Assembly (NCBI RefSeq): GCF_019890725.1
Contig: NZ_JAINZZ010000028.1
Coordinates: 1-64,000 of the forward strand
Direction of reading: 5' to 3'
Length of the DNA: 64,000 bases
Origin: Actinacidiphila acidipaludis
Lineage (GTDB): Bacteria > Actinomycetota > Actinomycetes > Streptomycetales > Streptomycetaceae
The notes beneath the pieces were generated by a model. It was not told the DNA's origin. It ran no database searches and was given only the letters and a program-made list of their open reading frames with translations. The translations under genes and the position numbers were made by a program. This document shows, piece by piece, positions 1 to 7,522 of the stretch (the first letter of the stretch is position 1; every line of letters starts with the position of its first letter).

Positions 1-202
1 TGTTCACCGGCCGATCCAAATCGGCCGCTTTCCCTTCCGGTGCATTCCACGAACACGCATACGCATGCCACTGCCGGCCGAACTAGACCGTCATGGTGAA
101 TGCGATTACCTGCTGCGGGATGGCTGTCCGGGGACCGACCGGAGTCGGCGCTCACGTCGGACAACTCGGAGGACACTACGGAAGGGATCGGGTGATGTCA
201 AC

Positions 203-234
203 TCTGACCCTGGAGTGCCCCCCTCGGCTAGGAT
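203..234 (+). promoter_or_regulatory. Candidate promoter of the trp leader and trpS
   Basis: A TAGGAT -10 element (229-234) lies 7 nt before the ATG of the leader peptide, so the transcript would start at or one base before that ATG and the leader would be translated leaderless. A weak -35 candidate (TCTGAC, 203-208) sits about 20 nt upstream, longer than ideal. This is inferred from motif and spacing only. Confidence 0.45.
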
Positions 235-241
235 GTGGTCC

Positions 242-283
242 ATGACCACGCATACGTGCAGCACCCAGTGGTGGGCCGCCTAG
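242..283 (+). CDS. Tryptophan leader peptide of trpS (13 aa)
   Basis: A 13-codon reading frame, MTTHTCSTQWWAA, with tandem Trp codons at 269-274 and a TAG stop at 281-283. It lies 108 nt upstream of trpS and runs into two mutually exclusive GC-rich hairpins, the layout of a ribosome-mediated attenuator. The stop codon lies in the 3-nt loop of the first hairpin. For S. coelicolor, the auxiliary indolmycin-resistant trpS gene is reported to be controlled this way; assigning this leader to the same mechanism is inference from its layout. It is too short for ordinary gene calling. Confidence 0.85.
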   Translation: MTTHTCSTQWWAA

Positions 284-341
284 GGCGGCCCGGGACTCAC
301 GCATGCATCCGACGGCCGCCGCCTCAGGCGGCCGTTCTCGT
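273..341 (+). terminator. Transcription attenuator upstream of trpS
   Basis: Three complementary segments are visible. Segment 2 (273-280) pairs perfectly with segment 3 (284-291). The terminator stem is 313-320 with 327-334 (8 bp, 6-nt loop) followed by a T-rich stretch (TTCTCGTTT). Segment 3 bases 284-290 can instead pair with 314-320, the 5' arm of the terminator. Stalling at the Trp codons (269-274) would mask segment 2, free segment 3, and so prevent terminator formation. With abundant Trp-tRNA the terminator would form and trpS would be off. Confidence 0.82.
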
Positions 342-391
342 TTCTCCCGGCCGTGAGCGGCGGTGGCCCCCGACAGGGAGAGAACGACGTC

Positions 392-1390
392 ATGACACGC
401 ATCTTCAGCGGGATCAAGCCGACCGGCCACATGACGCTGGGCAACTACCTGGGCGCGCTGCGGCAGTGGGCGGAGAAGGACCAGCACCGCGCGGACTCCC
501 TCTTCTGCGTGGTGGACCTGCACGCGCTGACCGTCGACCACGACCCGGCGCGCCTGCGCCGGCTCAGCCGGCAGGGCGCGACGCTGCTGCTCGCCGCGGG
601 ACTCGATCCCGAGGTCTGTTCGGTGTTCCTGCAGAGCCACGTGGACGAGCACGCGCGTCTGTCGTACGTGATGGAGTGCGTGGCCTCCGACGGCGAGATG
701 CGGCGGATGATCCAGTACAAGGAGAAGTCCGTACGGGCGCAGGCGTCCGGGCAGAGCGTGCGGCTCTCCCTGCTGACGTACCCGGCGCTGATGGCCGCCG
801 ACATCCTCATCTACGGCGCCGACGAGGTGCCGGTGGGCGAGGATCAGGCACAGCACGTCGAGCTGACGCGTGACCTGGCCGAGCGCTTCAACCACCGGTA
901 CGGCCACACCTTCGTGGTGCCGCGGGCCGTGCTGCCGACCGTCGCCGCCCGGGTGATGGACCTTCAGGACCCCACCGCGAAGATGGGCAAGTCCCACGCG
1001 GCGACGGCCGGGATCATCTACCTGCTGGACGAGCCGGACGTGATGGCCAAGAAGATCCGGCGCGCGGTGACCGACAGCCGGGCCGACGTCACGTACGAGC
1101 CGGAGGAGCGGCCGGGCGTGGCGAACCTGCTGGAGATCCTGTCCGCCTGCACCGGCAAGGAGCCGGCGGCGCTGGCGGACGGGTACGAGGGCAGCGGTGC
1201 GCTCAAGGCCGATGTCGCGGAGGCCGTGGTCGAGCTGCTGCGGCCGCTGCAGGCCCGGCACTCGGAGCTGTGCGCCGACCCCGGGTACGTGGACGGCGTC
1301 CTGCGCGAGGGGGCGGCGAGAGCCCGGGCGATCGCCCGGCCGACCGTGGACGCGGCCTACCGGGCGATCGGCCTGCTGCCGCCGGCCTGA
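392..1390 (+). CDS. trpS: Tryptophanyl-tRNA synthetase
   Basis: A class Ic aminoacyl-tRNA synthetase of 332 residues that charges tRNA-Trp in the cytoplasm. The N-terminus has the IFSGIKPTG strand, followed by the HIGH-like signature HMTLGNYLGAL, and the KMSKS-like loop appears as KMGKS near residue 194. Length matches bacterial TrpRS. The ATG at 392 follows a GGGAGAG ribosome site (376-382); the in-frame ATG at 353 would add residues not seen in the family. A Trp leader peptide and attenuator precede it, so expression should rise when charged tRNA-Trp falls. Gene neighbourhood (proC next door) and attenuation match the auxiliary, indolmycin-resistant TrpRS1 of S. coelicolor; that it is the resistant paralog is inference. 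Confidence 0.95.
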   Translation: MTRIFSGIKPTGHMTLGNYLGALRQWAEKDQHRADSLFCVVDLHALTVDHDPARLRRLSRQGATLLLAAGLDPEVCSVFLQSHVDEHARLSYVMECVASDGEMRRMIQYKEKSVRAQASGQSVRLSLLTYPALMAADILIYGADEVPVGEDQAQHVELTRDLAERFNHRYGHTFVVPRAVLPTVAARVMDLQDPTAKMGKSHAATAGIIYLLDEPDVMAKKIRRAVTDSRADVTYEPEERPGVANLLEILSACTGKEPAALADGYEGSGALKADVAEAVVELLRPLQARHSELCADPGYVDGVLREGAARARAIARPTVDAAYRAIGLLPPA

Positions 1391-1396
1391 CGGCGG

Positions 1397-2218
1397 TCAG
1401 GCGCCGGAGGCCAGCTCGCGGCTGCGGTCGCGGGCGGCCTCCAGCGCCGCCAGCAGCGCCGCGCGCACGCCGTGGTTCTCCAGTTCGCGGATGGCGTTGA
1501 TGGTGGTGCCGGCCGGGGAGGTGACCGCCTCGCGCAGCTTGACGGGGTGCTCGCCGCTGTCCCGGAGCATGACGGCGGCGCCGATCGCGGACTGCACGAT
1601 GAGGTCGTGGGCCTGAGCCCGGGGCAGTCCGAGCAGGATGCCGGCGTCGGTCATCGCTTCGACCAGGTAGTAGAAGTACGCGGGCCCCGAGCCGGACAGG
1701 GCGGTCGCCGCGTCCTGCTGCTTCTCCGGCACCCGCAGGGTCTTGCCGACGGGCTGGAAGATCGCCTCGGTGCGGACGAGGTGCGCCTCGGTGGCGTGGC
1801 GTCCAGCGGAGATGACGGACATGCCCTCGTCGACGAGGACCGGGGTGTTCGGCATGACCCGCACGACGGGCATGCCCTCGGCGAGCCGCTCCTCGAAGTA
1901 GCTCGTGGGGATGCCGGCGGCCGCGCTGATCACCAGCCGGTCGGCGGCGAGGTGCGGAGCCAGCTCGTCGAGCAGCGCGCCCATGTCCTGCGGCTTGGCG
2001 GCCAGGATCAGGGTGTCCGCGGCCTTGGCGGCCTCGGGGTTGCCGACCGCCTCGACGCCGTAGCGGTCGCGCAGTTCCCCGGCGCGTTCGGCACGGCGGG
2101 CGGTGACGAGCAGGTCGGCGGGGGCCCAGCCGGCCCGGATCATGCCGGAGAGCAAGGCCTCACCGATCTTGCCGGTGCCGAGGACGGCGACTTTCTGGCT
2201 GCGGGACAGGTCGGTCAT
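1397..2218 (-). CDS. proC: Pyrroline-5-carboxylate reductase
   Basis: Catalyses the last step of proline biosynthesis, NAD(P)H-dependent reduction of 1-pyrroline-5-carboxylate to L-proline. The 273-residue product begins with a Rossmann motif (VAVLGTGKIGEALLSG) and carries the ProC hallmarks VMPNTPVLV and the C-terminal ALSGSGPAYFYY and TSPAGTT segments. Length is normal for the family. The ATG at 2218 has a GAGGAGAG ribosome site. It is convergent with trpS, with only 6 nt between the stop codons and no obvious terminator between them. Confidence 0.96.
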   Translation of the reverse strand: MTDLSRSQKVAVLGTGKIGEALLSGMIRAGWAPADLLVTARRAERAGELRDRYGVEAVGNPEAAKAADTLILAAKPQDMGALLDELAPHLAADRLVISAAAGIPTSYFEERLAEGMPVVRVMPNTPVLVDEGMSVISAGRHATEAHLVRTEAIFQPVGKTLRVPEKQQDAATALSGSGPAYFYYLVEAMTDAGILLGLPRAQAHDLIVQSAIGAAVMLRDSGEHPVKLREAVTSPAGTTINAIRELENHGVRAALLAALEAARDRSRELASGA

Positions 2219-2279
2219 GGCGGCGGCTCTCCTCGTCGCACCGGAGGGGCTTATTGCCGCCCATCCTTCCAGGTGGCGG

Positions 2280-3017
2280 TCACGCCGTGCGGCGGCGGAG
2301 CGTGGCGGCGCCGAGGGCGAGGGCGAGCAGGGCGCAGCCGGCGACGATCGCGAGGTCGCGGACGAACAGCCCGGTGACCCCGGTGTGGTGGACGACCTGG
2401 CTCATGCCGTCGACGGCGTAGGACATCGGCAGCACGTCGGACAGGCCGCCGAGCACCGGCTGCATGGCGCCGCGTGGGACGAACAGGCCGCACAGCAGCA
2501 GTTGGGGGAGCAGCACGGCGGGCATGAACTGCACGGCCTGGAACTCGCTGGCGGCGAAGGCGCTCACGAAGAGGCCGAGCGCCGTGCCGAGGAACGCGTC
2601 GGCGAGCGCGCCGACCAGCAGCAGCCAGGGCGAGCCGGTGACGTCGAGGCCGAGGAGCAGCACCGACAGGCCGGTGGCCAGCGCCGCCTGCACCACGGCC
2701 ACCGCGCCGAACGCCAGCGCGTACCCGCCGAGCAGGTCGGCCTTGCCCAGCGGCATGGACATCAGGCGCTCCAGCGTGCCGGAGGTGCGTTCCCGCAGTG
2801 TGGCGATGGACGTCACGAGGAACATCGTGATCAGCGGGAAGATGCCGAGCAGGGCGGCGCCGGCGGAGTCGTACGTGCGGGGGCTCGCGTCGAAGACGTA
2901 CTTGAGCAGCGTGAGCAGGACGCACGGCACGACGAGCATCAGCGCGATCGTGCGCGGGTCGTGGGCGAGCTGGCGCAGGACCCGGCGGGCGGTGGCGAGC
3001 TTGCGGGCGGCGTTCAT
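2280..3017 (-). CDS. ABC-2 type transporter permease
   Basis: A 245-residue integral membrane protein with about six hydrophobic segments and the ABC-2 pattern (an ERTSGTLERLMSMP loop after the second helix, then four helices). It should pair with the ATPase encoded just upstream to form a DrrAB-like exporter. Its ATG overlaps the ATPase stop codon by 4 nt, indicating translational coupling. A longer in-frame extension upstream overlaps the ATPase gene and is not used. The substrate is unknown; drug, lipid or peptide export are all possible. Confidence 0.88.
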   Translation of the reverse strand: MNAARKLATARRVLRQLAHDPRTIALMLVVPCVLLTLLKYVFDASPRTYDSAGAALLGIFPLITMFLVTSIATLRERTSGTLERLMSMPLGKADLLGGYALAFGAVAVVQAALATGLSVLLLGLDVTGSPWLLLVGALADAFLGTALGLFVSAFAASEFQAVQFMPAVLLPQLLLCGLFVPRGAMQPVLGGLSDVLPMSYAVDGMSQVVHHTGVTGLFVRDLAIVAGCALLALALGAATLRRRTA

Positions 3018-3796
3018 GGCGTGGCCTTCGTACGGAGGGGGGTCACGGCGGCGCCGGCCGTCGCGCGGGCTTCGTCGACGAGGTGGAGGAAGGCGTCCTC
3101 GACGGTGGCGGTGCCGGTACGGCGGCGCAGGTCGTCGGGGGTGTCCTCGGCGAGCAGGCGGCCGTCGCGCAGGAGCAGCAGCCGGTGGCAGCGTTCGGCC
3201 TCGTCCATGACGTGCGACGAGACCAGGACGGTCACCCCGCGCTCCTCGGCGAGGCGGTGGAACAGCGCCCACAGGTCGCGGCGCAGGACGGGGTCCAGGC
3301 CGACGGTCGGCTCGTCCAGCACCAGCAGTTCGGGCTCCCCGAGCAGGGCCACGGCGAGCGAGATCCGGCCGCGCTGGCCCCCGGACAGGCTGCCGGTCAG
3401 CGCGTCGGCGTGCGACGTGAGGTCCACGTCGCGCAGCGCCTGCTCGACCGCGGCGGCGCGGGCGCGGGCCGGGGCGCCGAGGACGGCGGCGAAGTAGTCG
3501 AGGTTCTGACGTGCCGTCAGGTCGGCGTACACGGACGGCGCCTGCGTCACGTACCCCACGCGGGAGCGGAGTTCGCGGTGGCCCGCGGGGCGCCCGAGCA
3601 CCGTCAGCTCCCCCGTGACGCGGGCCTGCGCACCGACGATCGCCCGCATCAGGGTGGACTTGCCGCAGCCGCTCGGCCCGAGCAGACCGGTGATGCGGCC
3701 GCGCGGCAGCGCGAAGGACAGGTCGTCCAGGACGGGGTGGCCGCCGCGGGTGACGCGCAGGCCTGCGGCCTGGACGGCGGAGGCATTATTCATCAT
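3014..3796 (-). CDS. ABC transporter ATP-binding protein
   Basis: A 260-residue ATPase subunit of an ABC-2 exporter. Walker A (GPSGCGKST), the Q-loop region, the signature LSGGQRGRIS, Walker B with LLVLDEPTVGLDP, and the switch histidine in VLVSSHVMDEAE are all intact. The start is ambiguous: ATGs at 3796 and 3793, or a GTG at 3811. I prefer 3796 because a TTTATT -10-like element ends 6 nt before it, suggesting a leaderless transcript. A 9-bp perfect inverted repeat (3786-3807) covers this -10/start region and probably binds a repressor. No regulator gene is adjacent. Confidence 0.9.
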   Translation of the reverse strand: MMNNASAVQAAGLRVTRGGHPVLDDLSFALPRGRITGLLGPSGCGKSTLMRAIVGAQARVTGELTVLGRPAGHRELRSRVGYVTQAPSVYADLTARQNLDYFAAVLGAPARARAAAVEQALRDVDLTSHADALTGSLSGGQRGRISLAVALLGEPELLVLDEPTVGLDPVLRRDLWALFHRLAEERGVTVLVSSHVMDEAERCHRLLLLRDGRLLAEDTPDDLRRRTGTATVEDAFLHLVDEARATAGAAVTPLRTKATP

Positions 3797-3807
3797 GCGA
3801 TGAATAA
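3786..3807. promoter_or_regulatory. Candidate operator over the ABC ATPase start
   Basis: TTATTCATC (3786-3794) and GATGAATAA (3799-3807) form a perfect 9-bp inverted repeat around a 4-nt spacer. It is AT-rich in very GC-rich surroundings and spans the presumed -10 element and start codon of the exporter ATPase gene. A bound dimer would block RNA polymerase directly. The regulator family cannot be told from the site alone. Confidence 0.65.
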
Positions 3808-3965
3808 ACACCGGCGGAGGCGTGGCGTCAAGGGTCGCGGGAGTGGGGCGGCCCGGGGTGCGACCGGGCGGGGCCCGTACCCGGATTCCACGCGGTGGCG
3901 GGTGGGGGGATCGTCAGGGTCATCCCCTATGGCCTTTCGTTCCCCCGCGACGGACCGTTGGCGGT

Positions 3966-4439
3966 ATGAGGCGTTCATCCCGTGAAATCGCTGTGTCGGG
4001 CGCGGAGAAGCGGCAGTTGGCCGTGGCCTCGGCGACCCTCGGACCCTGGCGGCCGGCCGCCGTCGTCGGCGCGCTCGGCGGCGGGGTCTCGCTGGCCCTG
4101 CACCTGGTCACCGGGCATTTCGGGCTCGGCATCCTGAGCGGGGCGCTCTCGGTGGCCGCGCTGCTCTTCTTCTGCGTCGGCGGGGCGGGGGCGGTGCTGG
4201 GGTACTCGTCGCGTGGGCACGCGGGGCGCGACCGGCGGATTCTCCGCTGGGCGCGGGAGCATCCCTGGCGGGTCGCCGCGGTGCCGGCGGCGGGCATGTT
4301 CTTCTTCGACCTTGTCGTGCGGCAGGTGCTGACCAGTCAGGGCGTCTTCGGCTCGGTGTGGACAGGGTTGTGGCAGGGGGCGGTGGTGGCTGCGGTGGTG
4401 GGGGGCGTCGGCTCCGTTGCTGCGGGACGTCGCGGGTAG
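3966..4439 (+). CDS. Small integral membrane protein
   Basis: A 157-residue protein not recognised as a named family. About four hydrophobic segments are visible (AVVGALGGGVSLALHLV; ILSGALSVAALLFFCVGG; VAAVPAAGMFFFDLVV; GAVVAAVVGGVGSVAA), with a basic patch between the second and third. The frame stays open upstream, but the ATG at 3966 gives a conventional cytoplasmic, basic N-terminus (MRRSSREIAVSGAEKRQ). It is transcribed divergently from the ABC exporter. No catalytic motif is visible. Confidence 0.6.
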   Translation: MRRSSREIAVSGAEKRQLAVASATLGPWRPAAVVGALGGGVSLALHLVTGHFGLGILSGALSVAALLFFCVGGAGAVLGYSSRGHAGRDRRILRWAREHPWRVAAVPAAGMFFFDLVVRQVLTSQGVFGSVWTGLWQGAVVAAVVGGVGSVAAGRRG

Positions 4440-4496
4440 CCTCCGGCTCGGTGTCCGCCCGGGTACGCCCGGGTTCCCCGAGTGCCCTCACTTTCC

Positions 4497-4610
4497 GGGG
4501 TGCTCCTGGGCCGCCGTTCCCGTCCTCCGCCCGGTGGCTGTCCGCATCTCTCCCCCGCGCGACAAGCCACAGCGAACCGGAGGACGGGAACGGCGGCCCG
4601 GGGGCACCCC
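4497..4610. repeat. Imperfect inverted repeat, copy 1 of an interspersed module
   Basis: Left arm 4497-4529 and right arm 4578-4610 are inverted copies, 33 bp with about 31 matches, around a 48-nt loop. The left arm and the start of the loop contain GTTCCCGTCCTCCGCCCGG (4517-4535), which recurs at 44096-44114 and, inverted with one change, around 44655-44673. The element lies between two convergent genes and could act as a bidirectional terminator. It contains no gene. Confidence 0.75.
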
Positions 4611-4645
4611 CGAAGCCGTACCGCATACCGGGCTGGAAGCCAGGC

Positions 4646-5146
4646 TCAGGGGGTGCGGCGCGCCCGGGCGGAGGGGGTGAGCTGGGCCTCGTACGCGGCG
4701 CGAGCCACCCCTTCCCCGGGCGCTTCCACCAAGCTCCGCAGGAAGTAGGCGAGCAACGCCCCGACGAACCCGACGGCGTACAGTCCGCGCGAGCTGTCCA
4801 CGTCGCCGCGCGCCGCCCCCGTGAGGGACTGCCACGTCCGCTGGAACGCCAGCGCGCTGCACACCGCGAATCCGGCCACGGCCAGCACCATCACCAGGGT
4901 GTTCAGCTTGGCGTCGGCCAGCCCCTGGAAGCCGAAACGCAGGACGAACGCGCCGGCGAGCGCGGCGGCCAGCGATCCCGCGGCGACGGCGACGCGGCGC
5001 CCGCGGTACCCCGCGTCGTGCTCCACCCAGCTCGTGCCGAAGAACCTGATCGGGTCCGGCTGCGGCCCGGTGGTCCTGCGGTCGCCGCGCGGGGCGGACC
5101 CAGCGGCACGGGTGGCCTTGGCGGTGGGGGTGGTCGATTCGCTCAC
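4646..5146 (-). CDS. Membrane protein of unknown function
   Basis: A 166-residue protein. The N-terminal ~45 residues are polar and Thr/Ala/Arg-rich with a conserved-looking DPIRFFGTSWVEHDAGYRGRR segment, followed by three hydrophobic stretches (VAVAAGSLAAALAGAFVLRF, LNTLVMVLAVAGFAVCSALAF, LYAVGFVGALLAYFLRSLV). I prefer the GTG at 5146 over the ATG at 5188: a CATAAT -10-like element ends 7 nt before the GTG, suggesting a leaderless message. The gene is not recognised by name. It is convergent with the small membrane-protein gene across the inverted repeat. Confidence 0.65.
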   Translation of the reverse strand: MSESTTPTAKATRAAGSAPRGDRRTTGPQPDPIRFFGTSWVEHDAGYRGRRVAVAAGSLAAALAGAFVLRFGFQGLADAKLNTLVMVLAVAGFAVCSALAFQRTWQSLTGAARGDVDSSRGLYAVGFVGALLAYFLRSLVEAPGEGVARAAYEAQLTPSARARRTP

Positions 5147-5446
5147 GCCATCGATTATGACGTAAGGCCCGGGAATGTCCTGGATCACCCGATCGCCCGT
5201 TCTGTGACGCTGATCGCAGCGCCCGGGAGCGCCACCCCTCGTCCTGTGGGTCGATGACCAGTGCGAAAACCGTGGCTACGCTCGGGTCATGTCCGCGCCG
5301 TACGCTCCGTGCCAGCGCCCCTCGCGGGTCAGGCACCAGCCGACGCACCTTCGGCCCACACCCGGCGGAGGCCCGCGCAACGGGTCCGGCAACGCTTCCG
5401 GACCGACGGCCCTGGTGGCCGGCACCCGGCGCCGCGAGCCGTCGCC

Positions 5447-6112
5447 GTGACGATCCGCGTCGTCCTCGCCGACGACCAGCCGCTGGTGCGAGCCGGGCTG
5501 CGTGCCCTCATCGCCGACGCACCCGGCATCGAGGTCGCCGGGGAGGCCGGTACCGGGCGCGAGGCGGTGACACTGACCCGTGAGACCCGCCCGGACGTGG
5601 TCCTGATGGATCTGCGTCTGCCCGACCTCGACGGCGTCGAGGCCACCCGCATCATCACCGGTGAACCGGGCGCCGACGGCGTGCGCGTCCTCGTGCTGAG
5701 CACGGTCGGCGACGGCCACCAGGTGTACGCGGCGCTGCGCGCGGGGGCGAGCGGCTTCGTGGTCACGAACGGGCCGGCCGACGACGTCCTGACCGCGATC
5801 CGTGTGGTCGCCGCGGGCGACGCCCTGGTCGCGCCCTCCGTCACCCGCCGCCTCGTCGCCGGCCTCGCCGTCCGCCTCGAACCGTCCCCCGCCGCCCGCG
5901 CGTCGACCGGCTCCCTCACCGAGCGGGAGCGCGCCGTCCTGATCCTCGTCGGCCACGGCCTGTCCGACGCCGAGATCGCCGCCGAGCTGAACATCAGCCT
6001 CTCCGCGACCCGGACCGAGGTGACCCGGCTGACCGTCCTGCTCGCCGCCCGCGACCGGGTCCACCTGCTGATCACCGCCCACGAAGCCGCCCTCGTCCCC
6101 CGCCCCGCCTAA
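5447..6112 (+). CDS. NarL/LuxR-family response regulator, atypical receiver
   Basis: A 221-residue protein with a receiver domain (VVLADDQPLVRAGLRAL; phosphoacceptor Asp55 in VVLMDLRLP) and a LuxR-type HTH (LTERERAVLILVGHGLSDAEIAAEL). Two features are unusual. The conserved receiver Lys, normally in an SGFLLKD-type context, is replaced by Thr (SGFVVTNGP). The HTH recognition segment, usually VKTHV-like, reads TRTEVTRLTVLLAARDR. No histidine kinase gene is adjacent. The GTG at 5447 gives the canonical N-terminus but lacks a clear ribosome site; the frame is open upstream to 5261. It may be phosphorylation-independent. Confidence 0.82.
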   Translation: MTIRVVLADDQPLVRAGLRALIADAPGIEVAGEAGTGREAVTLTRETRPDVVLMDLRLPDLDGVEATRIITGEPGADGVRVLVLSTVGDGHQVYAALRAGASGFVVTNGPADDVLTAIRVVAAGDALVAPSVTRRLVAGLAVRLEPSPAARASTGSLTERERAVLILVGHGLSDAEIAAELNISLSATRTEVTRLTVLLAARDRVHLLITAHEAALVPRPA

Positions 6113-6466
6113 GGCGTCCACACGGGCAGCCCGTTCTCTCGACCAGGTGACATCGCGAAGTCCTATGCGCTGAGGGGGACGCGCCACGACGTGCACCCGG
6201 TGGCGGCGCGGGGCCGACACACCCGGACGGGGGAGGGTCACGTTCATTCGTCGTCGTTGGCGATCTTCTGGGCGGCATGCCCACCCGACCCGCTCCCCCT
6301 TCCTCGCCTTCTCGGCCCTCACGGTCTCACCGCGCGCTCCGCCACCGTGCCAGTGGACCTCACGATCTCCTCCGCCCCCGCCCTGGGCCCCCGGGCCCGA
6401 CCCCCACCACCAGTTGTCCGCCCAACGGCGGGCCCACCTGGAAGCCGACCTTCCGTGCACGACGTA

Positions 6467-6495
6467 TTGACGACCTACTGACCGGTCAGTAAGTT
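6467..6495 (+). promoter_or_regulatory. Promoter with TetR-like operator in the spacer
   Basis: TTGACG (6467-6472) and TAAGTT (6490-6495) are spaced by 17 nt and lie 78 nt upstream of the secreted SGNH hydrolase gene. The spacer and the edge of the -10 hold a perfect 16-bp palindrome, TACTGACCGGTCAGTA (6476-6491), of the ACCGGT-centred type bound by many TetR-family repressors. This explains the otherwise featureless 6113-6573 interval, in which I see no gene. Confidence 0.65.
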
Positions 6496-6573
6496 CCGCG
6501 CAGCGTCGAGGCCCTCCTCCGCGCGGCATCGCGCGGACGACGCCCCCCACGTCTGACGTCAAGGGAGATTCAG

Positions 6574-7446
6574 ATGTCGATGCGCGTTCTCGTCCGCGGT
6601 CTGGCGGCCATCGCCGCCGCCGCGGGCACCGCCGCTCTCGGGCTCACCGCGCCCCCCGCCCACGCCGCGAGTCCCGTGCCGTACGTCGCCCTCGGCGACA
6701 GCTACAGCGCGGGCTCGGGCATCCTGCCGCTGGACCCCGACGCGTCGCCGCTGTGCGCGCGTTCGACGGCCGACTACCCGCATGTGATCGCCGCGCGCAC
6801 CGGCGCGCAGCTCACCGACGTCACCTGCGGCGGCGCGGAGACCAAGGACTTCACCGGTTCGCAGTACCCCGGAGTCGGGCCGCAGATCGACGCGTTGAGC
6901 GGCAGCACCAAGCTCGTGACGATGACCATCGGCGGCAACGACAACAACACCTTCATCGACGCGATCCTGGCGTGCGGTTCCGCCGGCGCCGCCACGCTCG
7001 GCCTCGGCCACCCGTGCGCGTCCCTGTACGGCAGCAGCTTCGACGACACCATCGACTCCAGCACGTACCCGGCTCTGGTCGGCGCGCTCGCCGCGGTGCG
7101 CGCCAAGGCGCCCAACGCCCGTGTGGCGATCCTCGGTTACCCGTGGATCCTGCCGGCCACCGCCGACCCGTCGTGCTTCGCGAAGATGCCGATCGCGTCC
7201 GGCGACGTGCCGTACCTGCGGGACCTGCAGACGCACCTCAACTCCGCGGTGCGCAGGGCCGCCGCGGCGACGGGCGCCACGTACGTCGACCTGTCCGCGG
7301 CCTCCGAGGGCCACGACGCGTGCCAGGCCGTCGGCACCCGGTGGATCGAACCGGTGCTGTTCGGCACCAACTTCGTGCCCGTGCACCCCAACGCGATGGG
7401 CGAGTCGCAGATGGCCGGCCGGGCGATCGCGGCGCTCGGTCTCTGA
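6574..7446 (+). CDS. Secreted SGNH/GDSL-family esterase or lipase
   Basis: A 290-residue exported hydrolase. The N-terminus is a Sec signal peptide (MSMRVLVRGLAAIAAAAGTAALGLTAPPAHA) with likely cleavage after AHA, residues 29-31. The catalytic Ser is in VALGDSYSAGSG. The oxyanion Gly and Asn are in DVTCGGAETKD and TIGGNDNN, and the catalytic His is in VPVHPNAMGE. Several Cys residues suggest disulfides, as in Streptomyces extracellular lipases/esterases. The ATG at 6574 has AAGGGAG (6561-6567) 6 nt upstream. It is probably controlled by a TetR-type repressor through the palindrome in its promoter. The substrate (acyl ester, phospholipid or polymer) cannot be assigned. Confidence 0.93.
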   Translation: MSMRVLVRGLAAIAAAAGTAALGLTAPPAHAASPVPYVALGDSYSAGSGILPLDPDASPLCARSTADYPHVIAARTGAQLTDVTCGGAETKDFTGSQYPGVGPQIDALSGSTKLVTMTIGGNDNNTFIDAILACGSAGAATLGLGHPCASLYGSSFDDTIDSSTYPALVGALAAVRAKAPNARVAILGYPWILPATADPSCFAKMPIASGDVPYLRDLQTHLNSAVRRAAAATGATYVDLSAASEGHDACQAVGTRWIEPVLFGTNFVPVHPNAMGESQMAGRAIAALGL

Positions 7447-7455
7447 CCAGAGCGA

Positions 7456-7498
7456 CGAGGGTGCCCCGCCGTTCCCGTGGGACGGCGGGGCACCCTCG
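7456..7498. terminator. Bidirectional terminator between the esterase gene and ilvD
   Basis: A perfect 17-bp stem (7456-7472 with 7482-7498) with a 9-nt loop lies between the convergent stop codons. It has no long T-tract, as is common in high-GC actinobacteria, and can serve both genes. Confidence 0.8.
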
Positions 7499-7522
7499 TG
7501 GAGCTCCGGGGCGTTCGCGGAG

